Below are positions 47,610 through 59,900 of a stretch of DNA of 64,000 nucleotides, piece after piece. The stretch is from Symsagittifera roscoffensis (Eukaryota > Xenacoelomorpha > Acoela > Convolutidae). The translations under genes were made by a program, and so were the position numbers. How positions within the stretch are numbered: position 1 is the first letter of the stretch; each line of letters begins with the position of its first letter. The notes under the pieces are model-generated. The model saw only the letters and a list, made by a program, of their open reading frames with translations. It had not been told where the DNA came from and searched no databases. The DNA lies in the NCBI RefSeq assembly GCF_963678635.1, contig NC_087069.1, positions 11,678,512 to 11,742,511 of the forward strand, in the 5' to 3' direction.

Positions 47610-49410
47610 TCTGGATGTGTGAACAAACAGCTGAACAGATTCAAATTAATTTGAACAAAATGGCAAATGATAACCATACTTAATAGCACATAAGGTTTTC
47701 TTGGGTTGTAAAAAACTCCAATATAATAGTATAAAAGAAAGAGTAAGAAAAAACAAAAAAATTATTGTGAAAACTTGAGATAGATTAAATTATTTTGTTA
47801 TCAGTTGCCAACAGAAAAGCAGATAAACAGATTTATGAAAAAACTGTGCAAACTCCAGCTGTTGCAAAAAATTGTAAATATATTGTAAACAGATGTAAAC
47901 ATTACAACATTAGAAGAGGAAACAAAACGAAGATTTTGAATAACTTTTTTATGATTTTCTTGTTTCTTTGCATATCAATGATTTTCTTTTTAAGCTAGAA
48001 CTCATCGACGCGCTCATCGATATCTAGGGATCAGTTGTTCAATTTATGTATTCAACTTATGAGTCGACTGTTGTATTCTCTCCATTTTGTGAGTCGAAAA
48101 AAGTCCGCAATTGATTGCGTTTGTTTTTTCAGATCTATGAGAACCTTGATCAAATGATCTATAGCTGGGTGACAAAGGTTGGTTCATCGATGTCCACTGC
48201 CAAGTTGATTAGTCAAACTATGTCTGTTATTGACTTTGTGCATCAAACAAATTCTGGTACGGTCTTCAATAGTTTGATCGATTTCTCCCTTTTCCCTCAC
48301 CCTTACGTCGCAGTGCTTGCACAAAGACGAAGCTGCAGTTCGCAAACACAAAGAAGACACCGTAGAAAAAAGCTCTGAAAAAAAGCAATTTAAAAAAACA
48401 ACGACAGCAAGAGAAATCAAACTTCAAATCGAAACATCAAATCGAAACATCGGACTAGACACTATTAGTCTAAGCTCCTCGCATCTGATCTGATCGATGG
48501 TAGCTTTAAAACAAGCTGACAATAGCCACCAATAAAACACGTAGAGAAATTGTTAATTTTTCAATGTTTTGAAGCAAAATAGTATCAAAACGAGAACTTT
48601 TATTTGCAAGGAGGTTTAGAAAAAAAAGGTGCATCAGAAAAAACACAACTATGCATGCTAACGCGCTTGTGTTTTGATCAACACTTTTTTACTCTTGAAT
48701 TTAATGAACTGTTTTTTAAATGATTTTTTTTGCATCATTAAAAATTTAATACTTTTTTTCTTGAGGTACATCAATATTTTTCAACCAAATGTGAGCAAAA
48801 AATTCTAACCACTTGGGATACAAAAAAGAATGGCTGGGATACGAAACAAAATGGCTATGATTGAACCCAAATGAAAAGAAAAAACCGAAAATTGAAAGAA
48901 AAAAATCTTCAAAAACTCGCAACGACCCTTCAACACCGAATAGTTTTGTTTGTTGCCAACATATTGTGAGTAAAATGTTGACTATCGCTGGTAGAAACAT
49001 ACTCAACAGACTGTTGTATACAGAGGCGAAGCTGATCTTCACACCACTTGTGATACACAAATGATCGAGTATGACTGAAATTAAATCAAACGAAAAAATC
49101 AAAAATAATTAAACAAAAATCTTCAAATAAAGCAAAAAATCTCAAAAATAGTATAACAAAAATTGCAAAAAAGCCCAAATAAATCCCAAACGAAACTACC
49201 CGCATCATCAAAAACTTTACAAGGAGCTTTTGGAATACTTTCAAATTTTTCAAAAAAGTCATTTTTGCCAGAACTAAGCCGGCAAAAATAAGTTGAGAGT
49301 CAGTAATCTCAAGTAACTGAAAACAATCAGTTTGCGAAAATAAGGTCACAAAAGTCAACAGACGGCGATTGTACGAAAAAAAAACGAAATTCTTGTTTCC
49401 AAAAAAAACA
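47610..49410. other. 3' flank of the Shisa-like gene; repeats, no further exon seen
   Basis: Contains the presumed 3' UTR. The segment 48420-48740 shares words (AATAGCCACC, GCTAACGCGCTTGTGTTTTGAT, ATGAACTGTTTTT) with 51890-52050, so it is another dispersed repeat. A GAGGCGAAG-type copy lies at 49021-49060. Confidence 0.45.
49021..49060 (+). repeat. Copy of the GAGGCGAAG dispersed repeat
   Basis: Reads CAGAGGCGAAGCTGATCTTC, then ACACCACTTGTGATACACAA. Shares order and spacing with 55379-55420 and, reversed, 51700-51740. Confidence 0.6.
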
Positions 49411-49482
49411 GGTGCCGGCGGGATTCGATCCAATTTCCCTCTCAAGCAGTTTTGTTACTTCTACACCAGATGCGCCAGACGC
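49411..49482 (-). repeat. tRNA-like unit (SINE head or tRNA pseudogene)
   Basis: The minus strand has TGGCGCATCTGG (box A-like) and GGATCGAATCC (box B), ends in GCCGGCACC and is followed by a T run. The anticodon region does not fold cleanly. Probably a SINE head or pseudogene. Confidence 0.45.
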
Positions 49483-49684
49483 TTAATAATTAAACTAAAA
49501 TAATGCAAGAAAAAACAATCATAATAATTTATTTTAACGTGCACTATTACCCTTGCGTGCGATAAGCAAGGGTACTGCAACCGGGTACTAGATTTCTCTT
49601 CCCGAAAACAACTTTGTCCACAGGACTCATCTGGACTCATCTCTAGCTTGTTTCATAAGGTATTCAATTTTCGTAGCGTTCCTG

Positions 49685-49763
49685 GCCAACTTAGCCTGGA
49701 GGTAACGAACGTGCCTGGGTCGATAAAGGTCCTGGGTTTGAGTTTGACCAGGACCTTTTTTTT
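49685..49763 (+). repeat. tRNA-like SINE unit
   Basis: TTAGCCTGGAGGTAACGAAC, then GCCTGGGTCGATAAAGGTCC, GTTTGAGTTTGACCAGGACC and a T8 run. A diverged copy in reverse lies at 56012-56090. A box A-like start and T-run end indicate a pol III unit. Confidence 0.55.
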
Positions 49764-50319
49764 CAAACGGAAATGTTCAGTTTAAAAAAAATTGACGGCC
49801 AGTTATTTTTCTGCCTATCTTTTGTCGGCTTAGCTGTCCCATCTTGGAATAATTTTTTTTCTACGCCCATTTTTTAATGATCTCCTTAGTGTTTGATTTA
49901 CGCATAGATTTTGTAATTTTACTCACCCGGACTTCATATTTCCTTCTTTATTTTTTTTTGCACAAAAAAATCCTCGGCGCAATTTAATTCGGCATTTATT
50001 TGTTGGTTCAATGATCTAGTTTTTTTGTCGTTTCAAGGAGAAACCATTTTGAGACTTTCCTTTGCCCTTTTCACGTTGGTTGTATTTTTACCAATCTGTT
50101 TGCTTAAATTTCAATTTTTTTTAAATTTGGAATATTTTAAAAAATTTTTGGACAAACTTTATTTTTTCTCAAAAACTTCTTATTTTCAAAAAAAATTATC
50201 ATTTGAAAGACCGCTTGTTCCTTTGTGTGCCTGCATGCTCTCCTAGAGTTTTTTATCATTGACCCCTCTGTCTACAGCCTTCGAAAAAGTGTGGGGGAAA
50301 ATTTGACCTGAATTTTTTT

Positions 50320-51480
50320 TTCGTTTTTCGGAAACTATCTCTCAAATATGAGTTTTTGGTTTTAATGGATAGAACTGTTTAGAAAAATTCCCTTGCATAA
50401 CTGGCTAAGATCAATTTGTTTTACACATAAAGTTATGGCCCTCGGAAAAGTCAAGTTTTTGATTTTTGACGGTTATGTGGATCTTGTGAATTTTCTTGAA
50501 AACTAACTTCTCAAACTGATATTGTGAGTTCAATGAGATAACAGGCAATGGGAAGCTCCTCTGCATTAGCGGACACTAACATAAAGTTTTATAAAAGAAA
50601 TTATTGCACTCTGAAAAGTCTAACTTTTGATTTTTTTACCGTAGTTTAAATTTTTTGAATATTCTCAAAAACAACCCTGCAATACCTGAGATTTTAGGAT
50701 TCATTCTCAAAACGCGTTTCGTGAACTTCCTTTATTTATGCGACTACGCACAAATTTTTTGACTCCAAAAGTTTTGCCGCTCGGAAAAATAAAAGTTTTG
50801 ATTTTGACCGTTCTTTAGTAAAATTTTTGACTTTTCTCGAAAATTACCCTGCCAAACCTGAAGTTTTGGGTTAAACGAATTTTAAGATTGCGTGAATCCC
50901 TTCTGAATAACGTTTCTGTATAATTTTTTCACAAAAAAAACCATGATTATCGGTATTGTCAAATTTTTGATGCGTTAACCGTTTTCTACTTTCTTGCTGA
51001 CTATCCTGCTAAATCTGGTATTATAAGATTAATCAATTGAACAGGTTGCCGAAAACCTACCTTTCAAATAAGCAAGGCCCAGTTTATTTTTTAAAAATAT
51101 TATTGCCTGCAAAAAAATCTAAGTTTTGAAATGGACGATTTTTTTTTGGAAACTTAATAATTTTACGCGAAAACTACCGGGCAAATTTTCAGGTTGTGTT
51201 CAATCGAGAAACCCGGCTTTGGAAATCTTCTCTTCTTGAGCGGCCAGAACCTGCTGTTTGCAGAAAAAATTCATGGCTTTGGAAAAGTCTTTTGAACGTT
51301 TGTTAGATCTTTCGACCGTTTTTCAGAAATTTTTTGATTTTTCTCAAAATTTACACAATCAATTCATGGTTTAAAAAGCTTTTGAAAGAACGAGATGCAA
51401 TAAATTTTCCTGCAGAAGCAGCAATTCCCTAAACTTTTGTTACAAAAAAGTTATCTCCTTGTGAAAATTGATTGTTTCTA
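50320..51480. repeat. Degenerate tandem array, unit about 165 bp
   Basis: A core CTCGGAAAAGTCAAGTTTTGAT...TTTGACCGTT followed by AAATTTTTTGA.TTTTCTCGAAAACTACCCTGC.AA.CCTGA recurs with starts near 50325, 50452, 50612, 50790, 50955, 51108 and 51277 (steps of 153-178 bp). The copies are strongly diverged. It looks like an old satellite or the inside of a repetitive element; no coding. Confidence 0.65.
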
Positions 51481-51699
51481 ACTTTCTTACTCTTCAAACT
51501 TATTATAGTAGAGAAACAACTAATGATTTTATCAAAGCCCAATTTTTGAAATCCTACTTTTCGTGCCGCAATAAACACGTACCCCCAACTTCAGTTGGGT
51601 CTTTAATTGTTTTTTTTTAATCAAAACTTTAAAAAAATTTGGCGCACCTAGTTTTTTTTCAACATCTTAACTTTTTTTCGACTTATGTTTTTTTAATGT

Positions 51700-51740
51700 G
51701 TGTTGTATCAAAAGTGGTGCAAAACTCCGCTTCACCTCTG
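51700..51740 (-). repeat. Reverse copy of the GAGGCGAAG dispersed repeat
   Basis: Plus strand GTGTTGTATCAAAAGTGGTG then CAAAACTCCGCTTCACCTCTG; the reverse complement matches 49021-49060 and 9356-9411. Confidence 0.6.
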
Positions 51741-51889
51741 CAAAAAAAAATAATTTTTAAAGAGAAAAATTACCACTATAGAGCTCTTTGAGTTTCAAGA
51801 ACTTTTACGATTGACATTTTTGTAGATAGAAAAGTACAGTTTCAGTTATGAGGAGAACAAATTCTAGATAGAAAAAATCAGGAACTAAA

Positions 51890-52050
51890 CCTCCGACCAG
51901 ATTACACGTCTCGTCTGCTTGCATCTGCTCAAAGTAGGTAGCTTGAAAACAGGCAACACTTGCCACCATGCTAAAGCGCTTATGTTTTGATTAACTCTGT
52001 GTAACTCTTCAACTTTATGAACTGTTTTTGAATATTTTTTTTTTGGCTAA
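51890..52050. repeat. Dispersed repeat shared with 48420-48740
   Basis: CATGCTAAAGCGCTTATGTT...TGATTAACTCTGTGTAACTCTT..ATGAACTGTTTTTGAAT parallels 48655-48730. Function unknown. Confidence 0.5.
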
Positions 52051-53731
52051 ACATTATTTCATTAACAGCAAGATCATGGTAAAACTTTCAGTTCGGAAAA
52101 ATCAAAAGCCAAGAAGACATCCCACACTTAAAGAAATCCTTGCTAGTAGCAATTTCAAGGTAAGAACCATAGCCAAAAGCCAGCTGGAAAAGAACCAATA
52201 AACAAAAGCTAACAGAAAAAATTATTTAAAAAAAACACTTATCGAATTTTAAAATAAAACTATGTCCTTCAAGTTATTTGAATTTTTAGAACCAATTGAG
52301 AATACTGCATAAAGACACATTTTTTTTATTCACTGGGAAATCTGATAATTAAATTTCTTTTTTACAACTGGATGTCGATCAAGTTTGTTCGTGACCGTAA
52401 CACTTTTGCTGATCGATTTCCCCATTCTAACAAAGGAAATAATGAACTTTAAGGGAAAAAGTCAAACTGCGAAAAAAAACACATTTGTGCCGGAGTAAAC
52501 TTTTAAGACTGTTCCTTCAAAGAAAAACACAGCTCCTAAATAAGAGTCTGAACATAGTTCATCGACTCTTATAAAAAACTTGAACTGAATGATATCAATC
52601 TAGTCATGATATAAAGAAAAAGTAATACGTAGATAGCGGATAGTTGGTTGTCATCTGCTGAGAACTTTTTTTCTCCGAAGTGAGTAGAAAATGAATAAGT
52701 GAAATTTCTACATGCTAAGTTGATAAGGTTATCGAGGATAGTAAGATTGCTACAGGACGAGACGTCATAAGTCAAGAATTGTTCACACCGTTTACAGGCC
52801 CTCTAATGCTTGGCAGTTAGTTTAACTTACTTCAGTAAAAATTATAATTCGAACTTTTTATACCCATTTAACTCGGAGTCACAAATTACTATGTCAATCT
52901 CCATGCAATTAGCTGTTGTGTTGTGAAACGCTAAATTGTATTTAAAGCTGCTTATTTATCCAGCTTACTTAATTTAAGCAATTGACTTCCGCGATTCAAC
53001 TTCAAAAACGCTATTTACAGGAAAATGACTCGCTACGGATTACACGAAACACTTGCTTCCCCCGAAACTAAGAAGCCTGCTTTTAAGGAAAAAAATCTGG
53101 TTTGTCAGCTCCAATTAAATTAAAACCTTACGCCCGATATGTTCGCTATCAATAACGTTTACGGCCTGTTGAACCTTATGCTCGTATGGTACCTAGTAAA
53201 TCTCCGACTTCAAATTTATCGAACGGTTTGGCATGTTCAAAATTTAGACATTTATGGAATTCTTCTTGGCACGCGGGAGGGTGGGAATAGTGCTAAAAAG
53301 ATCCCAGACCAAAATTTAATTTCGGATATTTTTATTTTTTGGGATCTAACTTTGGTTTGTAAAATTTAGGCTAAAAACTCAGTTCAGAACGAAAAAATTT
53401 TATTACAATAATTGGATTATTAACGTAATTGTTCCATCATAGCATATAAGAATCATCGGTACCAGCAGACTATTTCAGTTGTTCAGATCAGAAACCAGGT
53501 TAAATGCAAGTTGCTTATCAATCTATAGTTTATCAAATGCACTACCAATACACTCCTCAAACTATCTCTTTACTCTTTTCTTCTGCTCTCTTGCTTTCTT
53601 TTCACCAGTAGTACACAATTTGGGTTTGAGTTTGGGTGGGTTCAGTTTCGAAGCGTGCTGCTTTCTTCTACGTTTGAAAGACGCTTTCTTCTATATTGTC
53701 ACGTTTGCATAATTTTGTAACCAGTCATGTT
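52051..53731. other. Intergenic; no gene seen
   Basis: Lies between the repeat above and the 3' end of the minus-strand MASK-like gene. Short frames here lack splice or coding support. Confidence 0.4.
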
Positions 53732-53780
53732 TTTATTCGTTTAGAAGGGAAATGGTTGTATCGTGTCTCCTGATTTTATT
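53732..53780 (-). terminator. Two AATAAA polyadenylation signals of the MASK-like gene
   Basis: On the minus strand AATAAA occurs at 53780-53775 and 53737-53732, about 120 and 160 nt after the proposed stop codon at 53898. The spacing fits a 3' UTR of roughly 150-190 nt. Confidence 0.5.
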
Positions 53781-53897
53781 CAAGAGTGGGGGTAGTAATA
53801 TATCGTTATAGGTGTTCTCGCGTGTAATAGGAAACATATCAGCAGAGTGTCGAGGGTGGTAGGTAGTAAATTCGTGGGTCGATTTCTCTTCGGCTGA

Positions 53898-53951
53898 TTA
53901 CATTTGGTTATAGTCGCCGTTGCCTACACCTGATTGGCCCCACGAGAACAT
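53898..53951 (-). CDS. Probable last coding exon of the MASK-like gene
   Basis: Strong acceptor TTGTCTTCTGTTTCAG. It encodes MFSWGQSGVGNGDYNQM and TAA, in phase 0 with the exon at 54012-54046, across a 60-bp intron with donor GTAAGT. If the preceding exon is read in its other phase, translation stops there and this would be 3' UTR. Confidence 0.55.
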   Translation of the reverse strand: MFSWGQSGVGNGDYNQM

Positions 53952-56900
53952 CTGAAACAGAAGACAACAATTAGTTAAATTCTGAAACAACGTCTCCACC
54001 TCTTTACTTACCAGATGCATCTTTTGTTGATCAGTCATAGCCGTTTCTAATGATGATAATAGTAATAAATTCGTTTACGAATCGAGCACATTACAGAATG
54101 TTTTTTATTATAAAAGTACAATTTTAGTAGCAACGTTTCGAATGTTCACAGTAAATAAGTCTAAAAGCTTGTTCTAAACACCAAGACGAAGCGGAACCTT
54201 CATCCACCAGCGATACAAAAAAAACAAAGACGATACAAATCCCAAAAGCTTCACTTCAAAAATATTCAACAAAAACGGTGAAAAACAATCAAATTTTTCC
54301 AACTTTTAAGTATTGGAAAGGCATTTTAATCGCACTCCACATAATACGAACTACATGCACTAAGCAACTTCTCCATCAACTTACTGCGCCACTAATGCTG
54401 CGCAACATTGAACGCGTTTAATTTAAGCAGATATAACTCACGCCTAATAGAAACTAAACGAGCCTCGAGCCCCTGACCTTAGGGTGCAAAAGCAACGACG
54501 TTACCTCTAGGCCAAGTGGGATCGAGTCTGGTAGTTATTAAGCTTCAAGACTAAAGCAAGAAAGAAAAGCAAATAAGATTTGTAAAAGTTTCTTAATGAA
54601 AAACAAGTCTAGTTCCCGATTACAAGACACTTGCACTAGTTCCCGGTTGCAAGACGCTTGTTCTCGCAAGTGTATTTATAATCCATTTTTGGAACCAAAT
54701 TTCAGTCGCATTTTTTGGAAATTTTCCGCAAATGTAACAACAATCCATTTTTGGAACCAGAATTCACTCGCGTTTTTTGCTCCATTAGAGCTTTCCTGAA
54801 AAAAAAAACACGAACAAAATACATAAACATAGCCAACAGACAGCTGGAAAAGAGTCGGTAAAGGCAACTAAACAGAAAAAAAACTGACTAATTGAATTTC
54901 TAGAACAAACTATGATTAGCAGTTTTTTGGATAAATATGACATAATTTAAGAAAACTGGATCAAAAGAAACAAATTTTTTGTATTTCGCTGGAAAGTCTG
55001 CAAATTAAATATCACTTTCGAACTTAAAAGTCGATCATTTTTTTCGTGACAAAAACACTTTTGCTGTCCGATAAAGGAAACTCCTTCCTTTTAACAAAGG
55101 AAAAGAACTGAAATTAAAAAGAAAAAACTACTCGCCCAATTCACTACTCGCTCACATTTAACAGAAAAGCCGGTTGCTATGCAAGTAGCACTGAATGTTC
55201 AGACACAGAGGCAAGCTGCAACTTCGCAGCCACGACCGAGACAGCCGCAAAAATTCAAGCGCTTTAAAATGCACAAAAACTTAAATTTTGCATGGAATAA
55301 ATTATCACACCAAATTGCGTGTAAAATAAGCATTTCAAAAATCTCAAGAAGTAAATTTCTGACGTGGCAAATTTTAACACAGAGGCGAAGCTGAGATTCG
55401 CATTACTTGAAATACAGCAAAAAAAAAGCATTGCAAGCTACCAGAGAGGAAAGAAAAGAGCCACTAAAACCAAGCAAAACGGAAAAAATTTCGAAGAAAC
55501 TACATATAAAAAGCTTCAAAATTTTGCTGGAATGATGTTCTATTTGCGGCAGACACGTCCAGAAACATATTCGACGGCATTTAATGAAAAATCAAAAACA
55601 ATTTTCGAGCAAAAAAATGTGGTCATGAAAAACTTCGAACCATAAATTCTATTCTGAGATTTATAAATTCGGTTCTGAGTTTTGTGCGATCCGGAGGAAA
55701 ACATATAAATTATGGTTCCCTCGAACGACCCAAAATTAGGTTAGTTAGCCGGCCGATGAAATATAAGCCAAAATCATTTAGACAGAAAAACTTTCTAAGC
55801 AAAAATAAGGAAATATACGAAGTCAAGGCTAGTAGAAATACAAACTGCAGGAGTAAATGAAAACACAGAAAAGCTACTGCAACGAAAACATAAAAGCAAC
55901 TCATGCAGCAAAAAAATGGAAGATGTAACAACAAAGCCGAAAAAATATAAGCAGACGAAAAACAAGCCGACAATTTTTTTAAACGGAATATTTCCCGTTT
56001 GAACAAAAAAAAACAGGACCTGGTCAGATTTAAAACAGGACCTTTGCCGTCCCAGGCGTATTCGTTACCTCCAGACTAAATGTGCCGCAGATACTAACAA
56101 ATTTCAATTCATCATAAGCCAAGAGATCAAGTGATTCTGATAACGCGAAGAGGTTGTTGACCCGACGAAAAGTCTATATTCCGATTTGATAACGCTTGCT
56201 AATCGCAAGCGTAATTATTATACTGCTGCATGAAACAGCTGTTTTTTTTGTTCTATTGATAAAATACAAAACCATCCACTGCATTAACTTATTACTAATC
56301 AAAATTCAAAGCACATGGTACTATAATGCAAATGCAGCCTACTGATTCAAAATGCCAGCAAAAGTAGCACTTTCATTTGCGACTTAGATTGGAAAGAAAT
56401 TGCAATGTACTCTCACACTACGCTCCGCACGTGTAATCACTAACAGTTAATATAAACATTCGAACATAGAAAAAGATTCCATAAGTCATAGAAAAAATTA
56501 GGGTAATTGAATAAGATTAAAAATTGCACGAATGAGACGCAATAATATCCAAAATAAGGTGAAAAATGAACTAAAACTAAACAGAGCTGATATTCAGAGT
56601 GATAAATTTAGTATCATCAAATTATTCTGATAATCGAAAAGTTCATATCAATTTTTTTTCGACGCTGAGACAAATTTTGTTATAGTTTTAGAAATCCAAA
56701 TCATAGATGAAAGGACTTAAATATAAAACTACAACTGAAAAAGAAATCAAAAGTCAAACTACTAAAATCAATTTTTGAGCGCGAACAAAATTTAAGATTT
56801 TTTCCAAAACAAAAACGAACAAGACCTTGTTCCTATCCACTTCGAGAAAAGGTCGGAACAAAAATAAACTTTGAAAAACAAAAAAATTTAGCCACCTACG

Positions 56901-59900
56901 AAACTCAAACCACAGACTTGCTGATTGCTGCCCAACCACAGAAATGAAAACCTCTGAATTGTTTTTTCAATACTAATTGGAGAACTGATTTTGAAGAATA
57001 ACCAACTCACCACAGACACACACAAGCATAAAAATACAGTTCCAGTTTAACACTGAATGTTCTCACCGTGTCTGCTCCATTGTGAGCAAACTGATGTTGG
57101 GCAGCCAAGTTCAAATTCAGAGACCTCTCGTCCATCATCACTCCTCTGTCACAATCCATGCCCACTCCGTTCGAGAGAAAGGGCGCAAAACCCCCCTGTG
57201 CTCCCGCTGCATACGACTGCAGATCACCGCGGCCACTTGAGGCCGAATTCAGACCCAGTGCGTTGTTCATGTTCATGTTGCTGCTGTTCCCATTCGAAGC
57301 ACCAAAGGGAAGGAACCCCCCGTTATGCATGGATCCCATTGGGTTTACCATACTAGGTTGGGGTCCGTTTGGGTTGCTCATTGCAGAGTGGTGACTTGGG
57401 AGCATTTGCTGCTGGGATAGGTTGCCAGACTGTGGGTTGATAGGATTGAAGAACTGATTTGGGTTGACCCGGAACTGGTTCATGGATCCAGGGGCCAGTG
57501 CACCCATGTGTTGTGAGTTTCCAGAGGCGACCATTTGCTGCGAGACAGATAAATTACCCTGGAAAATTCATGTTACTTGAAAAACTAAATACACGTCGAT
57601 TGCTTTCAGCCTTTGAGTACGTTATTCGAATAATAACACTTTCACCTCTTTGGTCTATTACTATAATAAATTAGGACCAATTTTTATAATTTTGACAAAT
57701 CACTTTTTTATTCGTTTTTTCTTTCGACTGCACTGAATCCTTATTAACTTGAATTCAACATACTATCACTACTCCAAAAAACCCAATGTTGAACTTACGT
57801 TCATATTTTGCTGCGATGAGTACATATTCTGAATAGAGTGACTATGCATCGAAGCCCCTCCCCCTCCCTGCACTCCCGAAACCCCAGCAGACATATTCCC
57901 CGCTCCCCCTTCGTGCCTCATCATGCCCCCACCCATTCCCCCAACAGCTGTCGGATCCACATTACTCATCTGTTGTTGTTGACCCCCACCCATCGACACT
58001 GACGGATTCTGTTGGAGGTCGTTTGAGGGTTGAACGCCTGACGAGGGTTGGGGGTAGAATGAAGGTGCATTAGATGGGTGCTGGTTATAGAAATTGGGTA
58101 ACTGGTGGTGCTGTTGTTGCGATGGTTGTGTCATAGGATTCTGTGCATGTGGGGTAGTGAAAGAGTTCAAAAATTGCTGGCTGCTTTTGTCCATGTTGAA
58201 ATTTGAGAACGAATTGAACAAGTCAGGTGTGTGATTCGACTCCAGACTGCTATACATTGGGCCTAAGTGTTGGTTGTTTCCTGATGTCAGCCCAGAGAAA
58301 CCTAGCATTGATTTCAAAAATGACTTCAGCATTGTGTTATTAACATTTGGAATATAATTGATTAAAACTCAATCATATCAAAAATTACGGATTTCTTTAA
58401 AATTTTGAGAAGTGATCAACAATGAACAAAAATATTTAATCTGATTTTGTATTACCATACGCTAATAATGAAAAACTTTAGGAGCAATTAAACTGAAGTT
58501 TTCCGAGACCTGATTATATTCGTTCGTACTTCAACCGCCTATTTAAATTTCTAACCCAGGTTTCCTTGCGACTGAATTCCACCTCCGTGTGCAGACTTAG
58601 CCGCTGGCGCCTTTCTTTCAAACCCAATCGGGGCAGGTCCATGTTTCTTTTCACTTCCAACCGAACTCTGCTGACCTCCAGGTTGATTCTGAGAAGTCGG
58701 AATATGAGCCGACGAGTCACTTAACAGACCGGAACTCGAGGCCGAAATGTCTTTTTGGGCACCAGAGTTATAGGACACCACGTGTCCACCTGGTGCGGAT
58801 TGCGACTGACTTGTCGACGCCTGACTTGACGATAGAGGCGGTGACACCTTCGGTGATGCGACATCGCCTGCGGCGTGAACTGAATTACCTGACGGGTTCC
58901 TCGACTTCTCGGGACGTCCGGTCGGCGTTGTGTTCGGATAGTTCAAACTGACATTTAGGCTAGCTGGCCCAGTTGGGTTATTGGACAATGCAGTCATTGA
59001 CTGACTTGATTCAGGTGACTGAGAGTTAACGGAAGAAAAGAGAGACGAGGGGTCCGATTCTGGGGGGTTTAGACTGCTATTGTTGTTGAACAAAGTGTCC
59101 AATGGTATGTTGACAGAGTGACTCATATTGGATCCTCCCACTAAACTGCCTGGTTGTGAGTTGTTACTCGACTGTTGTTTGTTACTACTCGATGGACCGC
59201 CCACTGCAGATGAAGTCATACGCGAATCAGATGATTTCAGATTCGAATCTACACATTCAAAATAAAACATTTAAACCATGCTGCAGAAAACTTCCGAAGC
59301 AGTCTAAAATCAGGTTTCCATAAACAAGCAAAACTTAGATTATTTAAACAATTAATGATTAAACGCCAGTCAAGATATGAGTTTAGACTTGAACTTCGTC
59401 GCTAAAAAATGGACATTAATAGTTATCACTATGATATACATGGCACGAATAAATCAGGGTGACCAGCCAGGGTGTCTCAATGAACGGCAAGTCAATATAA
59501 TCCCCCAAAAAAAACATTTTCGCCTTTTTGACTCAACTTATAGCGCAAGTAAATACATCTTAAGTTCCGAAAATATGTTTTCTCAAACCTGCTTCAACAG
59601 TTTCTTTTCCAGAATGTTTAGATTCAGAGTTTATTTTCTCAGATGAACTGCCCGTGCTACCTGAAAAACCTGCTTCGATCTTTAATGGAAAAAACTTCTT
59701 GGCAAAAACATTGATTTGCTGGAACTGCTACCGTGGCACATTTTCTTATTTACTTCTAAATAAATTACTCGCCCGTTAAAATGTTCTATAAATTAATAGC
59801 CTCGGCCGAAATTTAATATAAATCTATTCTAGACCCACGAATCTTCACCTGAATGATGCCCTCTGCTGTCAAACTGTCCTTGAAATCCGCCATAACCCCT

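Larger units (their letters stand above)
41464..46696 (-). mobile_element. Decayed minus-strand Ty3/Gypsy-type retrotransposon
   Basis: Reading leftward: primer-site remnant (46696-46682), gag (46641 to about 45900), protease (about 45780-45200), RT (45098-44661), RNase H (within 44673-44029), integrase zinc and core region (42924-42442), and a Lys/Ala/Thr-rich tail (42122-41464). Each part is a separate frame, so several frameshifts and stops have accumulated. Protein words match those of the plus-strand relic at 554-4960. No LTR pair identified. Confidence 0.8.
40872..47406 (+). other. Intron 3 of the Shisa-like gene (6.5 kb)
   Basis: Runs from GTAACT to GTTGATTTCAG. Most of it is an old minus-strand Gypsy-type relic (41464-46696). 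The stretches 40892-41463 and 46697-47406 show no supported exon, though the right one may hold the relic's 5' LTR. Confidence 0.5.
54047..57066 (-). other. Intron of the MASK-like gene, 3.0 kb, possibly hiding a small exon
   Basis: Holds SINE-like copies (54465-54680, 56012-56090) and a GAGGCGAAG repeat (55379-55445). Phase bookkeeping requires an extra exon of length 1 modulo 3 somewhere here if the last exon is coding; I could not locate it. Confidence 0.45.

Noticed and set aside
47364..47406. Start codon of an independent small protein at 47364
   Set aside because: The part before 47407 is AT-rich and ends in a clear TTTCAG acceptor; the coding-like part begins after it.
57057..57394. 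Plus-strand frames of 78-99 codons
   Set aside because: They are shadows of the MASK-like C-terminal exon on the minus strand.
59377..59646. Plus-strand 89-codon frame in a MASK-like intron
   Set aside because: No splice or homology support, and it lies in an intron defined by matching phases on the other strand.
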